Source: Pseudomonas argentinensis (lineage in GTDB: Bacteria > Pseudomonadota > Gammaproteobacteria > Pseudomonadales > Pseudomonadaceae). Taken from it: a DNA stretch of 64,000 nt. The DNA lies in contig NZ_CP056087.1 of NCBI RefSeq assembly GCF_001839655.2, positions 4,588,001 through 4,652,000 of the forward strand, written 5' to 3'. The notes under the pieces are model-generated. The model was not told the DNA's origin. It saw only the letters and a list, made by a program, of their open reading frames with translations, and made no database searches. Positions 50,796 through 61,627 of this stretch are shown one piece after another (within the stretch, counting starts at the first letter, position 1; each line of letters begins with the position of its first letter). A program made the translations under genes and the position numbers.

Positions 50796-51621
50796 GTGGC
50801 CACCGCCCCAGGCTGATGCGCTCATGATCGGCGAGATCACGGCGGCTGTGAACCTCGACGAAGCCGCGCTGGCTCAACAACTCGCGCACCGCCCCGGCCT
50901 GGTCGAAGCCGTGTTCGAGCAACAGCCAGCCGGGCGCCGCCAGGTGCGCCGGCGCCTGCTCGATGATCACGCGGATGTCGTCCAGCCCATCGTTGCCCGA
51001 CACCAGCGCGCTGCTCGGCTCGAAGCGCACATCGCCCTCGCCCAGGTGATGGTCGTCGCTGGCGATATAGGGTGGGTTGCTGACGATCAACCCGTAGCGC
51101 TCGCCCGCCAGCGCCGCGAACCAGTGGCTCGAGCGGAACGCGGCATTGGCCAGGCCCAGCCGCGCACGATTGCCTTCGGCCAGGGCCACGGCTTCCTGCA
51201 CCCGATCGACGCCGGTGAGCTGCCAGGCGGGCCGTTCGCTGGCCAGCGCCAGGGCGATGGCGCCGCTGCCGGTACCCAGGTCGAGCACCCGCGCCGGGCC
51301 GCCGGGCAGCAGCGCCAGGGAGGTTTCCACCAGCAGCTCGGTGTCCGGGCGCGGGATCAGGGTATGGTGCGCGACGTCCAGGTCCAGGCTCCAGAAGCCC
51401 TGGCGACCCAGAATATAGGCCACCGGCTCACCCTGCCGACGGCGCGCCAGGCTGAGGGCAAAAGCCTCGGCGGCGACAGGCTCGACTTCGCGATCCGACC
51501 AGGTACGCAGGTAACTGCGCGGCTTGCCCAGGGCATGGGCCAGCAGCAGCTCGGCGTCCAGGCGCGGGCTGGGCGAGTCGGGCAGCTCGATGCTGTTGAG
51601 CAGGGATTCGATAGTGGCCAT
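50788..51621 (-). CDS. prmC: Release factor glutamine methyltransferase
   Basis: PrmC methylates the Gln of the GGQ motif in release factors. The 277 residues have an N-terminal helical domain, SAM motif I VLDLGTGSGAIALALA, and the catalytic NPPY in LIVSNPPYIAS. It follows prfA, one of its substrates, by 80 bp on the same strand. Confidence 0.96.
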   Translation of the reverse strand: MATIESLLNSIELPDSPSPRLDAELLLAHALGKPRSYLRTWSDREVEPVAAEAFALSLARRRQGEPVAYILGRQGFWSLDLDVAHHTLIPRPDTELLVETSLALLPGGPARVLDLGTGSGAIALALASERPAWQLTGVDRVQEAVALAEGNRARLGLANAAFRSSHWFAALAGERYGLIVSNPPYIASDDHHLGEGDVRFEPSSALVSGNDGLDDIRVIIEQAPAHLAAPGWLLLEHGFDQAGAVRELLSQRGFVEVHSRRDLADHERISLGRWPHE

Positions 51622-51701
51622 GGGTAGCTTCTTGGGCGGATCGGGGCGCAGGGGGATGAGAACGGCGCCAGCTGCGCGCCCCGATCCACCCCACAGGCTG
51701 T

Positions 51702-52784
51702 TCAGTCGCTCAACGCCGCCAGCTGATCGGCCTGGTATTCGGCGAGCAGCGGTTCGATCACGGCGTCTACGCCGCCGGCGATCACTTCGTTCAGCGAATA
51801 CAGGGTCAGGTTGATGCGGTGATCGGTCACCCGCCCTTGCGGGAAGTTGTAGGTGCGAATGCGTTCGGAGCGATCACCGGAGCCGACCAGCAGCTTGCGC
51901 GTGTCGGAGATTTCCTTGTGGGCGGCGGCATCCTGCTGGTCCTTGAGCTTGGCCGCCAGCCAGGCCATGGCCTTGGCGCGGTTCTTGTGCTGGGAGCGCT
52001 CTTCCTGGCACTCGACCACGGTGCCGGTGGGGATATGGGTGATGCGGATCGCCGAGTCGGTGGTGTTGACGTGCTGACCACCAGCCCCGGAGCTGCGGTA
52101 GGTGTCGACGCGCAGGTCCGCCGGGTTGATCTCGATGGCCATCTGCTCGTCCGGCTCGGGCAACACCGCGACGGTGCAGGCCGAAGTATGGATGCGCCCC
52201 TGGGATTCGGTCTCCGGCACGCGCTGCACGCGGTGCGCGCCGGACTCGAACTTGAGCTTGCCGAACACGTTGTCGCCCTCGACCCGGGCGATCACTTCCT
52301 TGAAGCCGCCGTGCTCGCCTTCGTTGGCCGACAGCACCTCGACGCGCCAGCCCTGCTTCTCGGCATAACGCGAATACATGCGGAACAGGTCGCCGGCGAA
52401 GATCGCCGCCTCGTCACCGCCGGTACCGGCGCGCACTTCGAGAAACACGTTACGGCCGTCGTTGGGGTCCTTGGGCAGCAGCATGCGCTGCAGGCTGTCC
52501 TCCAGCTCGGCCAGGCGCGCGCGGGCGGTGTCGACTTCTTCCTCGGCCATCTCGCGCAGGTCCGGGTCGCTGTCCTTGAGCAGCGCCAGGGCGCCCTCGA
52601 GGTCGGCCTGGACCTTGCGGAATTCGCGAAACGCCATGATCACCGGCTCGATCTCGGCGTATTCCTTGGAATAGGCGCGGAACTGACTCTGGTTGGTGAT
52701 CACCTCGGCGTCGCCAAGCAGCGCCGTGACCTCTTCGAAACGGTCGTGCAGCAGGTCGAGTTTATTGATCAGCGAAGCTTTCAT
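51702..52784 (-). CDS. prfA: Peptide chain release factor 1
   Basis: RF1 releases peptides at UAA and UAG. The 360 residues (standard length) carry the stop-codon-reading tripeptide PET in [12 protein letters not shown], the RF1-type equivalent of PxT, and the catalytic GGQ in [15 protein letters not shown]. The ATG at 52784 ([12 protein letters not shown]) is the family start; upstream in-frame codons belong to hemA. It lies 10 bp downstream of hemA. Confidence 0.97.
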   Translation of the reverse strand: MKASLINKLDLLHDRFEEVTALLGDAEVITNQSQFRAYSKEYAEIEPVIMAFREFRKVQADLEGALALLKDSDPDLREMAEEEVDTARARLAELEDSLQRMLLPKDPNDGRNVFLEVRAGTGGDEAAIFAGDLFRMYSRYAEKQGWRVEVLSANEGEHGGFKEVIARVEGDNVFGKLKFESGAHRVQRVPETESQGRIHTSACTVAVLPEPDEQMAIEINPADLRVDTYRSSGAGGQHVNTTDSAIRITHIPTGTVVECQEERSQHKNRAKAMAWLAAKLKDQQDAAAHKEISDTRKLLVGSGDRSERIRTYNFPQGRVTDHRINLTLYSLNEVIAGGVDAVIEPLLAEYQADQLAALSD

Positions 52785-52794
52785 TGCAGGCCTT

Positions 52795-54075
52795 CTATTT
52801 ATTGACCAAGCCGGAGGACGCGCCTTCGTCGAGGGCGAACAGCTCCTGAGCCACGCCCAACGCATCGATGCGCCCGGTGGCGGAGAATTTCTTCAGTTGC
52901 ACGCTGGGTGCGTGCAGCAACTTGTTGGTCAGGCCCCGGGCCAGCTGAGCCAGTACGTCTTCGGCGGCGGCGCCATTGGCGAGCATGCGCTGGGCGCGAG
53001 CCAGCTCGTCGTCACGCAGGCGTTCGGCCTGCTGGCGGTAGGCGCGCAGCACATCCACCGCGGCCAGCTCGCGCAGACGCGCCATGAAGTCATCGGTGCC
53101 GGCAGCAACCAGCTCTTCGGCGGCCTGGGCCGCGCCCTGGCGACTCTTGAGGTTCTCGGCGATGACTTCGTGCAGGTCGTCGACGGTATACAGGTAGACG
53201 TCATCGAGCTCGCCGACCTGGGGTTCGATGTCCCGAGGCACGGCGATGTCGACCATGAAGATCGGCTTGTGCTTGCGCTGCTTGAGGGCGCTTTCCACCG
53301 CGCCCTTGCCAAGGATCGGCAGCTGGCTGGCGGTGGAACTGATGACGATGTCGCTGTGCACCAATTCCTGGGGAATGTCGGAAAGCAGCACGGCGTGGGC
53401 GCCGAACTGCTCGGCCAGGCTGCTGGCGCGTTCCAGAGTACGGTTGGCGACCACGATGCGCTTGATGCCCTGATCATGCAGGTGGCGGGCCACCAGGCTG
53501 ATGGTCTCGCCGGCGCCGATCAGCAGCGCCTGGCTGCGATGCAGGTCGGCGAAGATCTGCTTGGCCAGGCTGACCGCGGCAAAGGCCACCGACACCGGGT
53601 TCTCGCCGATGGCGGTGTCGGTGCGCACGGTCTTGGCGGTGCTGAAGGTGGCCTGGAACAAACGCCCCAACAGCGGGCCGAGGGTGCCGGCCTCACGGGC
53701 CACGGCAAAGGCGGACTTCATCTGGCCGAGAATCTGCGGCTCGCCGAGCACCATGGAATCGAGGCCGGAGGCCACGCGCATCATGTGACGAACGGCCGCA
53801 TCGTCTTCATGGATATAGGCGCAGGCGCGCAGCTCTTCGACGCTCACATGGTGGTAGTTGGCCAACCAGCCAAGCACCGCTTCGACGCCCTGGCCGTCCT
53901 GTTCGAGATACAGCTCGCTGCGGTTGCAGGTCGACAGGATCGCCGCTTCGCGGCTTGGCGTATCACGGCACAGCAGCTGCAACGCCTCCACGAGCTGCTC
54001 TGGAGTAAAAGCCACGCGCTCGCGAACATCCACCGAAGCGGTCTTGTGGTTGATACCGAGGGCGATAAAGGCCAT
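52795..54075 (-). CDS. hemA: Glutamyl-tRNA reductase
   Basis: HemA reduces Glu-tRNA(Glu) to glutamate-1-semialdehyde, starting haem synthesis. The 426 residues start [19 protein letters not shown] and have the catalytic Cys in [12 protein letters not shown], followed by an NADPH-binding domain ([19 protein letters not shown]) and a dimerisation helix. The hemA-prfA-prmC order is widespread. It is divergent from the TPR lipoprotein gene, with 274 bp between. Confidence 0.97.
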   Translation of the reverse strand: MAFIALGINHKTASVDVRERVAFTPEQLVEALQLLCRDTPSREAAILSTCNRSELYLEQDGQGVEAVLGWLANYHHVSVEELRACAYIHEDDAAVRHMMRVASGLDSMVLGEPQILGQMKSAFAVAREAGTLGPLLGRLFQATFSTAKTVRTDTAIGENPVSVAFAAVSLAKQIFADLHRSQALLIGAGETISLVARHLHDQGIKRIVVANRTLERASSLAEQFGAHAVLLSDIPQELVHSDIVISSTASQLPILGKGAVESALKQRKHKPIFMVDIAVPRDIEPQVGELDDVYLYTVDDLHEVIAENLKSRQGAAQAAEELVAAGTDDFMARLRELAAVDVLRAYRQQAERLRDDELARAQRMLANGAAAEDVLAQLARGLTNKLLHAPSVQLKKFSATGRIDALGVAQELFALDEGASSGLVNK

Positions 54076-54349
54076 GCACGTCGCTGACAGGGGTTGGAAG
54101 CCGACAATTGTCCTACTTCGGCCGGTGCAGGACAACCATTGCACCGTGCATGGCGACGATAGCGAGGGCTGATAAGCGGCAACGACAATGACTTCGTCAG
54201 CACCACAAGGGACCCTCTGGATTGGATGCAACCCACCCAGGCTTCGGCAGTCCAACTCCACATCGCCAGGACACAGGGGCTGCCCCATGGGCTTGCCCAA
54301 CGGCTTGTGTCATGATGGCCAAAACCGCAGGTTAGTCGCATTTCCTCTT
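54076..54349. promoter_or_regulatory. Divergent intergenic region, hemA / TPR lipoprotein
   Basis: 274 bases without a gene. It must carry the promoters of hemA (leftward) and of the TPR-lolB operon (rightward). I see no clear boxes or operators. Confidence 0.35.
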
Positions 54350-56080
54350 ATGAATAGATCCATCGCGTTGCTCACCGCCCTGGCCTTGCTGGGTGGTTGT
54401 CAGACTTTTGCGCCGTCCGCACCGGATGGCAACGTTCCCGTGGAGGAACCGGGCACCGAGGCGACCGCCGAGGCACCGGAAAGCTACGGCTCGTTCAGCC
54501 AGGAAACCCTGCTGGCGCTGCTGACCGCCGAACTGGCCGGGCAGCGCAACCGCTTCGACATCGCCCTGAGCAACTACGTGCAGCAGGCCAATGCGACCCA
54601 GGATGCCGGCGTCGCCGAGCGCGGCTTCCGCATCGCCGAATACCTGGGCGCCGAGCAGGAAGCCCTGGACACCGCGCTGGTGTGGGCCAAGAACGCCCCA
54701 GATGACGTCGATGCCCAGCGCGCCGCCGCCGTGCAGCTGGCCCGTGCCGGCCGCTACGACGAAGCCATGAGCTACATGGAGCGGGTGCGCCAGCGCCAGG
54801 GCAACACCCATTTCGACTTTCTCGCACTGTCCGCCGCGGAAACCGACCCGGACACCCGCGCCGGCCTGCTGCAAAGCTTCGACCGCTTGCTCGGCAAGTA
54901 CCCGAACGATGGCCAGCTGCTGTTCGGCAAGGCGCTGCTGCTGCAGCAGGACGGCCGCGCCGAGGAAGCCCTGAAGCTGCTCGAGACCAGCGAGGCCAAG
55001 CAGGATCAATCCGCCCCCCTGCTGCTGCGCGCCCGCCTGCTGCAGAGCCTGGGCCGTGGCGAAGAAGCGCTGCCGCTGCTCAAGCAGGGCATGGAGCGCA
55101 ACCCCAGCGACAAACGCCTGCGCCTGACCTATGCCCGCCAACTGGTCGAGCTGGGCCGCATGGACGAAGCCCGCGGCGAATTCTCCTCGCTGCTGCAGCA
55201 ATTCCCCGAAGACGACGACCTGCGTTTTTCCCTGGCCCTGGTGTGCCTGGAAGCCGAGGCCTGGCGCGAAGCCATCGTCTACCTGGAAGAACTGATCCAG
55301 CGCGACGCCCATGTGGATCCTGCGCAATACAACCTTGGCCGCGCCCATGAAGCCCTGGGTGAGGTGGACGACGCCCTGCTCGCCTACTCGATGGTCGGCG
55401 GCGGTACCGACTACCTGCCCGCCCAGGCGCGCATGACCGACCTGCTGGTCGCCAATGGCCGCGGCGCCGAGGCGTCCAGGCACCTGGCCGAAGCCCGTGA
55501 CAGCGAACCGGAATATGCCCTGCAGCTGTACCTGATCGAAGCCGAGTCGCTGTCCAAGCAGAACAAGGCCGACCAGGCCTGGGATCTCATCCAGCAAGCC
55601 CTCAAGCAGTACCCGGGCGACATCAACCTGCTCTATACCCGCGCCATGCTCGCCGAGCCGCGCGGCGACCTGAAGCAGCTGGAGCGCGACCTGCGCCTGA
55701 TCCTCGAGCGCGAGCCGGACAATGCCATGGCCCTCAACGCCCTGGGCTACACCCTGGTCGATCGCACCGATCGCCACCAGGAAGGCCTCGAGCTGATCGA
55801 GAAGGCCCACGACCTCAACCCGGAAGACCCGGCCATCCTCGACAGCCTCGGCTGGGCCAACTACCGCCTGGGTAACCTGGCCGCTGCGGAGAAGTGGCTG
55901 CGCCAGGCGTTCGAACGCTTCCCGGACCACGAAGTCGCCGCCCACCTGGGGGAAACGCTGTGGGCCCAGGGCAAACAGCGTGAAGCCCGGAAGATCTGGC
56001 GTGACGCCCTGAAGGAGCAGCCGGAAAGTGAAATTCTGCGCAGCACCGTGCTGCGCCTGACCGGATCGGAGAAACCCTGA
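54350..56080 (+). CDS. TPR-repeat lipoprotein (PA4667-like)
   Basis: The 576-residue precursor has a lipoprotein signal ([17 protein letters not shown], lipobox LGGC; the Cys is at residue 17) and then about ten or more tetratricopeptide repeats to the C terminus, for example [20 protein letters not shown] and [20 protein letters not shown]. Gln at +2 after the Cys suggests outer-membrane sorting. In P. aeruginosa the homologue beside lolB is, as I recall, connected with envelope and c-di-GMP phenotypes, but its function is not settled. lolB starts on the last base of its stop (TGATG). Confidence 0.9.
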   Translation: MNRSIALLTALALLGGCQTFAPSAPDGNVPVEEPGTEATAEAPESYGSFSQETLLALLTAELAGQRNRFDIALSNYVQQANATQDAGVAERGFRIAEYLGAEQEALDTALVWAKNAPDDVDAQRAAAVQLARAGRYDEAMSYMERVRQRQGNTHFDFLALSAAETDPDTRAGLLQSFDRLLGKYPNDGQLLFGKALLLQQDGRAEEALKLLETSEAKQDQSAPLLLRARLLQSLGRGEEALPLLKQGMERNPSDKRLRLTYARQLVELGRMDEARGEFSSLLQQFPEDDDLRFSLALVCLEAEAWREAIVYLEELIQRDAHVDPAQYNLGRAHEALGEVDDALLAYSMVGGGTDYLPAQARMTDLLVANGRGAEASRHLAEARDSEPEYALQLYLIEAESLSKQNKADQAWDLIQQALKQYPGDINLLYTRAMLAEPRGDLKQLERDLRLILEREPDNAMALNALGYTLVDRTDRHQEGLELIEKAHDLNPEDPAILDSLGWANYRLGNLAAAEKWLRQAFERFPDHEVAAHLGETLWAQGKQREARKIWRDALKEQPESEILRSTVLRLTGSEKP

Positions 56081-56700
56081 TGTCGCTTCGCCCCCTTCTC
56101 GTACTCGCCCTGGTCACCCTGTTGGCCGGCTGTTCCGGCCTGTCCACCCGCGAGGCGGTGGAACAGGGCCTGGGCGATCCCGCTCGCTGGCAGGCACACA
56201 AGCAGCAGATCGGCACCCTCGATGGCTGGCAGATCAACGGCAAGGTCGGCATTCGTGCCCCGCGCGACTCGGGCAGCGGTACGCTGTTCTGGCTGCAGCG
56301 CCAGGATTACGCCGATATCCGCCTGTCCGGCCCCCTCGGTCGCGGCGCTGCACGGTTGACCGGCCGCCCCGGCAAGGTCGAACTGGAAGTCGCCAACCAG
56401 GGCCGGTATCAGGCCGAGTCCCCGGAAGGGCTGCTACAGCAGCAACTGGGCCTCAACCTGCCCGTCTCGCACCTGCTGTGGTGGATCCGTGGCCTGCCCG
56501 CACCGGACAGCAAGAGCCGCATCACCCTGGACGCCGACAGCCGCCTGGCGCAGCTGAGCCAGGATGGCTGGGAAGTCAGCTACACCCGCTACGCCGAACA
56601 GGATGGTTACTGGCTGCCCGAGCGCCTGCGCCTCGAAGGCCACGATATCCAGGTGACCCTGGTGATCAAGGACTGGCAGCCGCGCCACCTTGGCCAGTAA
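56080..56700 (+). CDS. lolB: Outer-membrane lipoprotein receptor LolB
   Basis: LolB accepts lipoproteins from LolA and inserts them in the outer membrane. The 206-residue precursor has signal and lipobox [18 protein letters not shown], and the mature protein has [20 protein letters not shown] and the hydrophobic-cavity strands of the LolA/LolB fold, including [14 protein letters not shown]. It overlaps the TPR gene by one base and belongs to its operon. Confidence 0.94.
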   Translation: MSLRPLLVLALVTLLAGCSGLSTREAVEQGLGDPARWQAHKQQIGTLDGWQINGKVGIRAPRDSGSGTLFWLQRQDYADIRLSGPLGRGAARLTGRPGKVELEVANQGRYQAESPEGLLQQQLGLNLPVSHLLWWIRGLPAPDSKSRITLDADSRLAQLSQDGWEVSYTRYAEQDGYWLPERLRLEGHDIQVTLVIKDWQPRHLGQ

Positions 56701-56715
56701 TCGCTAGCCCTCCGA

Positions 56716-56739
56716 GCGCGATGCCTTACCGCATCGCGC
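56716..56739 (+). terminator. Hairpin after lolB
   Basis: GCGCGATGC and GCATCGCGC form a 9-bp stem with a 6-nt loop, 15 bp after the lolB stop, followed by GACTTTCG. Probably an intrinsic terminator with a poor T tract. Confidence 0.55.
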
Positions 56740-56764
56740 GACTTTCGTGCCCGCCATTCCCCGC

Positions 56765-56839
56765 CCCGTAGCCTGCGGCTGAGCGCAGCGATACCCAGGA
56801 CGACCTCCCGGTGTCGCTGCGCTCGACCCGGGCTACGGG
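56765..56839. repeat. 75-bp REP-like inverted repeat (GTAGCC family)
   Basis: CCCGTAGCC at the left and GGCTACGGG at the right enclose GAGCGCAGCGATACCC and its imperfect complement GTGTCGCTGCGCTC, so the whole unit folds into one long hairpin. CGTAGCCCGGG...GAGCGCAGCGA palindromes are common intergenic repeats in Pseudomonas genomes. It lies between lolB and ispE. Confidence 0.75.
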
Positions 56840-56889
56840 CTGCGCTAGCCTGCGCGCCTCTCTTACCCCCTTTTGGCAGCCATTGCCCA

Positions 56890-57765
56890 ATGACCACTCA
56901 CGCCATCCCTGCTGACGCCGAGCTGACTCTGCCGGCTCCGGCCAAGCTCAACCTGATGCTGCATATCCTAGGCCGCCGCGACGATGGCTATCACGAGCTG
57001 CAGACCCTGTTCCAGTTTCTCGACCACGGCGACGAGCTGGGCTTCAGGCGCCGCGACGACGGCGTGATCCGCCTGCATACGGATATCGTCGACGTGCCCC
57101 ACGACAGCAACCTGATCGTGCGCGCCGCCAGACAGTTGCAGCAGCAGAGCGGCACCCGCCTGGGTGCGGATATCTGGCTAAACAAGCGCCTGCCCATGGG
57201 CGGCGGCATCGGTGGCGGCAGCTCGGATGCCGCCACCACCCTGCTCGGCCTCGATCACCTCTGGGAGCTGGGCTGCAGTGAAGATCGCCTGGCGGCCCTG
57301 GGCCTCGGCCTGGGCGCCGACGTGCCGGTGTTCGTGCGCGGCCGCGCGGCGTTCGCCGAAGGCGTCGGTGAAAAACTCACCCCGGTGGAGCTGCCGGAGC
57401 CCTGGTTTCTCGTTGCCGTGCCGCAAGTGCTTGTCAGTACAGCAGAAGTTTTCTCCGACCCTGAGTTGACACGCGATACGCCGCCCATTAAAGTTCGCAG
57501 CCTTCTTGAGGGGGGTGGTCGTAATGACTGCCAGCCGGTCGTCGAGAAGCGTTACTCAGCTGTTCGTAACGCGCTGATCTTGCTGAACAAATTCGTTCCG
57601 ACAAGATTGACCGGCACTGGAGCTTGTGTGTTTGGGAGCTTCCCAAACCGGGACGATGCTGATAAAGTCGCCCGCCAACTTCCAGCCACACTGCCAAGTT
57701 TTGTTGCGCAGGGTGCCAACGTTTCGATGTTGCACCGCAAGCTGCAAGAACTGGCCAGGAAGTGA
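56890..57765 (+). CDS. ispE: 4-diphosphocytidyl-2-C-methyl-D-erythritol kinase
   Basis: IspE phosphorylates CDP-methylerythritol in isoprenoid synthesis. The 291 residues start [20 protein letters not shown] and show the GHMP-kinase ATP motif [18 protein letters not shown] and the substrate-binding [22 protein letters not shown]. The ribosome-binding site is weak. Two tRNA-Gln genes and prs follow, the PAO1 order. Confidence 0.96.
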   Translation: MTTHAIPADAELTLPAPAKLNLMLHILGRRDDGYHELQTLFQFLDHGDELGFRRRDDGVIRLHTDIVDVPHDSNLIVRAARQLQQQSGTRLGADIWLNKRLPMGGGIGGGSSDAATTLLGLDHLWELGCSEDRLAALGLGLGADVPVFVRGRAAFAEGVGEKLTPVELPEPWFLVAVPQVLVSTAEVFSDPELTRDTPPIKVRSLLEGGGRNDCQPVVEKRYSAVRNALILLNKFVPTRLTGTGACVFGSFPNRDDADKVARQLPATLPSFVAQGANVSMLHRKLQELARK

Positions 57766-57790
57766 ATGCGTAGCATCGGTTATACGTTAC

Positions 57791-57865
57791 AGGGGCGTCG
57801 CCAAGCGGTAAGGCACCAGGTTTTGATCCTGGCATGCGTTGGTTCGAATCCAGCCGCCCCTGCCA
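57791..57865 (+). tRNA. tRNA-Gln(TTG), copy 1
   Basis: A full cloverleaf can be drawn: acceptor AGGGGCG/CGCCCCT, D-loop with AAGCGGTAAGG, anticodon stem CCAGG/CCTGG with loop TTTTGAT (anticodon TTG), T-loop GGTTCGAATCC, and encoded CCA (57863-57865). Confidence 0.97.
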
Positions 57866-57924
57866 TAACCACCCAAGGGTGGCTCGTACTACCGAATTGA
57901 GCAGCATTGCGTCACACACGATAC

Positions 57925-57999
57925 AGGGGCGTCGCCAAGCGGTAAGGCACCAGGTTTTGATCCTGGCATGCGTTGGTTCGAATCCAGCCGCCCCTGCCA
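57925..57999 (+). tRNA. tRNA-Gln(TTG), copy 2
   Basis: Identical over all 75 bases to copy 1, 59 bp downstream. Only 3-4 bases immediately upstream (TAC/TACA) and the short TGCCAT after the body are shared outside the gene, so the duplication is confined to the tRNA itself. Confidence 0.97.
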
Positions 58000-58043
58000 T
58001 TTTTATACTCATCCAGGTTACCCTCAGCCGGCAGGTACTGCGC

Positions 58044-58985
58044 GTGTCCAAGATGATGGTCTTTACGGGGAACGCTAACCCCGATCTGGCGCGACGTATC
58101 GTTCGTCAGCTGCACATCCCCCTCGGTGATGCCTCGGTCGGAAAATTCTCCGACGGCGAAATCATGATCGAAATCAACGAGAACGTCCGCGGTAAGGACG
58201 TTTTCCTGATTCAGCCGACGTGCGCGCCAACCAATGACAACCTGATGGAACTGGTGGTGATGGCTGACGCCTTCCGCCGCTCCTCAGCAACTCGAATCAC
58301 TGCAGTCATCCCCTACTTCGGCTATGCCCGCCAGGATCGCCGCCCGCGCTCCGCTCGCGTGGCAATCAGCGCCAAGGTGGTGGCCGACATGCTCACCGTG
58401 GTAGGCATCGACCGGGTTCTCACCGTCGACCTGCACGCGGATCAGATTCAAGGCTTCTTCGATATTCCGGTCGACAACATCTACGGCTCGCCCGTACTGG
58501 TCGACGACATCGAAGATCAGCGTTTCGACAATCTCATGATCGTTTCCCCGGACATCGGCGGCGTGGTGCGTGCTCGCGCCGTGGCCAAGAGCCTGGGCGT
58601 CGATCTGGCGATCATCGACAAGCGTCGTGAAAAGGCCAACCACTCCGAAGTGATGCACATCATCGGTGACGTGGAAGGCCGTACCTGCATCCTGGTCGAC
58701 GACATGGTCGACACCGCCGGCACCCTGTGCCACGCGGCCAAGGCTCTGAAGGAACACGGCGCTGCCAAGGTGTACGCCTATGCCACGCACCCGGTGCTGT
58801 CGGGTCGTGCCATCGAGAACATCGAGAACTCGGTACTGGACGAACTGGTGGTGACCAACACCATCCCGCTGTCCGCCGCCGCGCAATCCTGTTCGCGCAT
58901 TCGTCAGCTGGACATCGCGCCGGTTGTCGCTGAAGCGGTACGCCGCATCAGCAATGAAGAATCGATCAGTGCGATGTTCCGCTAA
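58044..58985 (+). CDS. prs: Ribose-phosphate pyrophosphokinase
   Basis: Prs makes PRPP from ribose-5-phosphate and ATP; PRPP is used by the hpt and upp products encoded 20 kb away. The 313 residues show [13 protein letters not shown], the Mg-binding [15 protein letters not shown] and the PRPP signature [18 protein letters not shown]. The GTG at 58044 ([17 protein letters not shown]) fits the usual 313-residue length. A longer open frame runs back through the second tRNA-Gln and is rejected. An internal ATG at 58053 is the alternative start. Confidence 0.96.
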   Translation: MSKMMVFTGNANPDLARRIVRQLHIPLGDASVGKFSDGEIMIEINENVRGKDVFLIQPTCAPTNDNLMELVVMADAFRRSSATRITAVIPYFGYARQDRRPRSARVAISAKVVADMLTVVGIDRVLTVDLHADQIQGFFDIPVDNIYGSPVLVDDIEDQRFDNLMIVSPDIGGVVRARAVAKSLGVDLAIIDKRREKANHSEVMHIIGDVEGRTCILVDDMVDTAGTLCHAAKALKEHGAAKVYAYATHPVLSGRAIENIENSVLDELVVTNTIPLSAAAQSCSRIRQLDIAPVVAEAVRRISNEESISAMFR

Positions 58986-59009
58986 CCCGGAACAGCCCTG
59001 ACGAAACAT

Positions 59010-59033
59010 GCCTGGCCATCTGGCCAGGCCTTT
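59010..59033 (+). terminator. Terminator-like hairpin after prs
   Basis: CCTGGCCA and TGGCCAGG pair with only a 2-nt nominal loop (4-6 nt in practice), followed by CCTTTC. It is the likely 3' end of the prs mRNA, although the T tract is short. Confidence 0.55.
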
Positions 59034-59097
59034 CACCGAACCGCCCCGCCGCTGGTCGCAAGCGTAACGGGCGGTTTGGTTATTCTGGAGAAGTGAA

Positions 59098-59724
59098 ATG
59101 ACTGCTGAATTTACCCTGAATGCCGAAGCGCGTTCCGACCTGGGGAAAGGTGCGAGCCGCCGCCTGCGTCGTAACGCTAGCCTGGTTCCTGCCGTGATCT
59201 ACGGTGGCGACAAGGCTCCCCTGTCCATCAGCCTGGTTGCCAAGGATTTCGCCAAGCTGCTGGAAAACGAAGCAGCCTTCAGCCACGTGCTGAACCTGAC
59301 CGTTGATGGCAAGAAAGAAAACGTCCTGATCAAGGCCCTGCAGCGCCATCCGGCCAAAGGCTTCGTCCTGCACGCTGACTTCATCCGCGTGGTTGCCGGC
59401 CAGAAGCTGACCGCACACGTTCCGCTGCACTTCATCAACGAAGCTAGCTCCGTTGGCGTCAAGCAGAAAGGCGGCGAAGTCCTGCACTCGCTGAACGAAG
59501 TTGAAGTTTCCTGCCTGCCGAAAGACCTGCCGGAGTTCATCGAAGTCGACTTCGCCAACGTCGATCTGGATCAGACCGTTCACCTGTCCGACATCAAACT
59601 GCCGAAAGGCGTTGAGCTGGTTGCCCTGGCCCACGGTAGCGATCTGCCGGTTGCCAGCGTCCACCTGCCGCGCGTTCGTGTAGAAGACGCAGCTGAAGGC
59701 GAAGGCGAAAGCACCGCCGAGTAA
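59098..59724 (+). CDS. rplY: 50S ribosomal protein L25/general stress protein Ctc
   Basis: L25 binds 5S rRNA. The 208-residue long form has an N-terminal L25 domain (starts [22 protein letters not shown] minus its last residues, about 1-90) and a C-terminal TL5/Ctc beta domain with an acidic tail ([11 protein letters not shown]). GGAGAAG lies directly before the ATG. It probably shares an operon with pth and ychF. Confidence 0.96.
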   Translation: MTAEFTLNAEARSDLGKGASRRLRRNASLVPAVIYGGDKAPLSISLVAKDFAKLLENEAAFSHVLNLTVDGKKENVLIKALQRHPAKGFVLHADFIRVVAGQKLTAHVPLHFINEASSVGVKQKGGEVLHSLNEVEVSCLPKDLPEFIEVDFANVDLDQTVHLSDIKLPKGVELVALAHGSDLPVASVHLPRVRVEDAAEGEGESTAE

Positions 59725-59763
59725 TTCCGGCTCGCTACGCCTGCTTCAAGAAAGGGCTCCTGT

Positions 59764-60354
59764 ATGACTGCCGTACAACTGATCGTTGGCCTGGGTAACC
59801 CGGGCCCCGAATACGACCAGACCCGGCACAATGCAGGGGCCCTTTTCGTTGAGCGCCTGGCGGAGCGCCTGCGCGTCAACCTCAGCGTTGATCGCAAGTA
59901 TTTCGGCCTGGTGGGCAAGTTCAATCACCAGGGCCGCGAAGTTCGTCTGCTCATCCCCACCACCTTCATGAACCGCAGCGGCCAGTCCGTGGCGGCGTTG
60001 GCGAATTTCTTCAAGCTCAAACCCGAAGAAATCCTGGTGGCCCACGACGAACTCGACATGCCTCCCGGCGTCGCCAAACTCAAACAGGGTGGCGGGCACG
60101 GCGGGCATAACGGGCTGCGCGACATCATCGCCCAGCTCGGCAACCAGAACAATTTCCACCGCCTGCGGCTTGGCATCGGCCACCCCGGGCACGCCAGCCT
60201 GGTCTCCAACTTCGTGCTCGGCCGCGCGCCGCGGGGCGAGCAGGAATTGCTGGATACCAGCATCGGCTTCGCGCTCGACGTCCTCCCGGAGATCCTTGCC
60301 GGTGACTGGACGGTGGCGATGCGCAAGCTGCACAGCCAGAAAGCCACACTCTAA
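59764..60354 (+). CDS. pth: Peptidyl-tRNA hydrolase
   Basis: Pth frees tRNA from stalled peptidyl-tRNA. The 196 residues have [20 protein letters not shown] with the catalytic His, HDELDMPPG with the conserved Asp, and [13 protein letters not shown]. It lies 39 bp after rplY and 34 bp before ychF, the usual order. Confidence 0.97.
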   Translation: MTAVQLIVGLGNPGPEYDQTRHNAGALFVERLAERLRVNLSVDRKYFGLVGKFNHQGREVRLLIPTTFMNRSGQSVAALANFFKLKPEEILVAHDELDMPPGVAKLKQGGGHGGHNGLRDIIAQLGNQNNFHRLRLGIGHPGHASLVSNFVLGRAPRGEQELLDTSIGFALDVLPEILAGDWTVAMRKLHSQKATL

Positions 60355-60388
60355 TTTCAGCTACCGCCATTGGCGCGAGGGATACACC

Positions 60389-61489
60389 ATGGGATTCAAT
60401 TGCGGCATCGTCGGCCTGCCCAACGTCGGCAAGTCCACCCTGTTCAATGCCCTCACCAAGTCCGGCATCGCTGCTGAGAACTTCCCGTTCTGCACCATCG
60501 AGCCGAACAGCGGCATAGTGCCGATGCCCGACCCGCGCCTCGATGCCCTGGCGGAGATCGTCAAGCCCGAGCGGGTAATCCCCACCACCATGGAATTCGT
60601 CGACATCGCCGGCCTGGTGGCCGGCGCCTCGAAAGGTGAAGGCCTGGGCAACAAGTTCCTGGCCAATATCCGCGAGACTGACGCCATCGCCCACGTGGTG
60701 CGCTGCTTCGAAGACGAGAACGTCATCCACGTCGCCAACAGCGTCGACCCCAAGCGCGACATCGAGATCATCGACCTCGAACTGATCATGGCCGACCTCG
60801 ACAGCTGCGAGAAGCAACTGCAGCGCGTTACCCGCACCGCCAAGGGCGGCGACAAGGAAGCCGTGGCGCAGAAAGCGTTGCTGGAAAAGCTCATCCCCCA
60901 TTTCACCGAAGGCAAGCCGGCGCGCAGCCTGCTCAAGAGCCTCGGTGACGACGAGAAGCGTCTGGCCAAGACCTTCCACCTGCTGACCACCAAGCCGGTG
61001 ATGTACATCGCCAACGTCGCCGAAGACGGCTTCGAGAACAACCCGCTGCTCGACGTGGTGCAAGCCATCGCCGACGAGGAAGGCGCCATCGTCGTGCCGG
61101 TGTGCAACAAGATCGAAGCCGAGATCGCCGAGCTGGACGATCTGGAAGAGATGCAGATGTTCCTGGAAACCATGGGCATGACCGAGCCTGGCCTGAACCG
61201 CGTGATCCGCGCCGGTTACTCGCTGCTCAACCTGCAGACCTACTTCACTGCCGGCGTGAAGGAAGTGCGCGCCTGGACCGTCAAGGTCGGTGCCACCGCG
61301 CCGCAATCGGCTGCCGCCATTCACACCGACTTCGAGAAAGGCTTTATCCGCGCCGAAGTCATCGCCTACGACGACTTCATCCAGTACAAGGGCGAAGCGG
61401 GCGCCAAGGAAGCCGGCAAATGGCGCCTGGAAGGCAAGGAATACATCGTCAAGGACGGCGACGTGATGCACTTCCGCTTCAACGTCTAA
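60389..61489 (+). CDS. ychF: Redox-regulated ATPase YchF
   Basis: YchF (OLA1 family) is a translation-associated Obg-type P-loop protein that prefers ATP. The 366 residues start [19 protein letters not shown] (P-loop), the switch has [20 protein letters not shown], the nucleotide-specificity motif is NVAE in place of NKxD, and a TGS domain ends the protein ([19 protein letters not shown]). GAGG precedes the ATG. Terminated by a strong hairpin. Confidence 0.97.
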   Translation: MGFNCGIVGLPNVGKSTLFNALTKSGIAAENFPFCTIEPNSGIVPMPDPRLDALAEIVKPERVIPTTMEFVDIAGLVAGASKGEGLGNKFLANIRETDAIAHVVRCFEDENVIHVANSVDPKRDIEIIDLELIMADLDSCEKQLQRVTRTAKGGDKEAVAQKALLEKLIPHFTEGKPARSLLKSLGDDEKRLAKTFHLLTTKPVMYIANVAEDGFENNPLLDVVQAIADEEGAIVVPVCNKIEAEIAELDDLEEMQMFLETMGMTEPGLNRVIRAGYSLLNLQTYFTAGVKEVRAWTVKVGATAPQSAAAIHTDFEKGFIRAEVIAYDDFIQYKGEAGAKEAGKWRLEGKEYIVKDGDVMHFRFNV

Positions 61490-61511
61490 GCCCACCCTGC
61501 ACGACACCAGG

Positions 61512-61544
61512 CCCCTCCAGAGCATGCTCTGGAGGGGTTTTGCG
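61512..61544 (+). terminator. Terminator of ychF
   Basis: CCCCTCCAGAG and CTCTGGAGGGG form an 11-bp stem with a 4-nt CATG loop, followed by TTTT. Confidence 0.92.
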
Positions 61545-61627
61545 TTTGCAGGCCCACGAAAATCCAAACACCTGGGCGCAAATCCTCTCTATTAAGGTGA
61601 AGCCATTGCCTCGAGAGGGCGCTTGTC

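Noticed and set aside
57834..58043. Upstream extension of prs
   Set aside because: It translates through a tRNA-Gln gene; the GTG at 58044 gives the conserved 313-residue protein.
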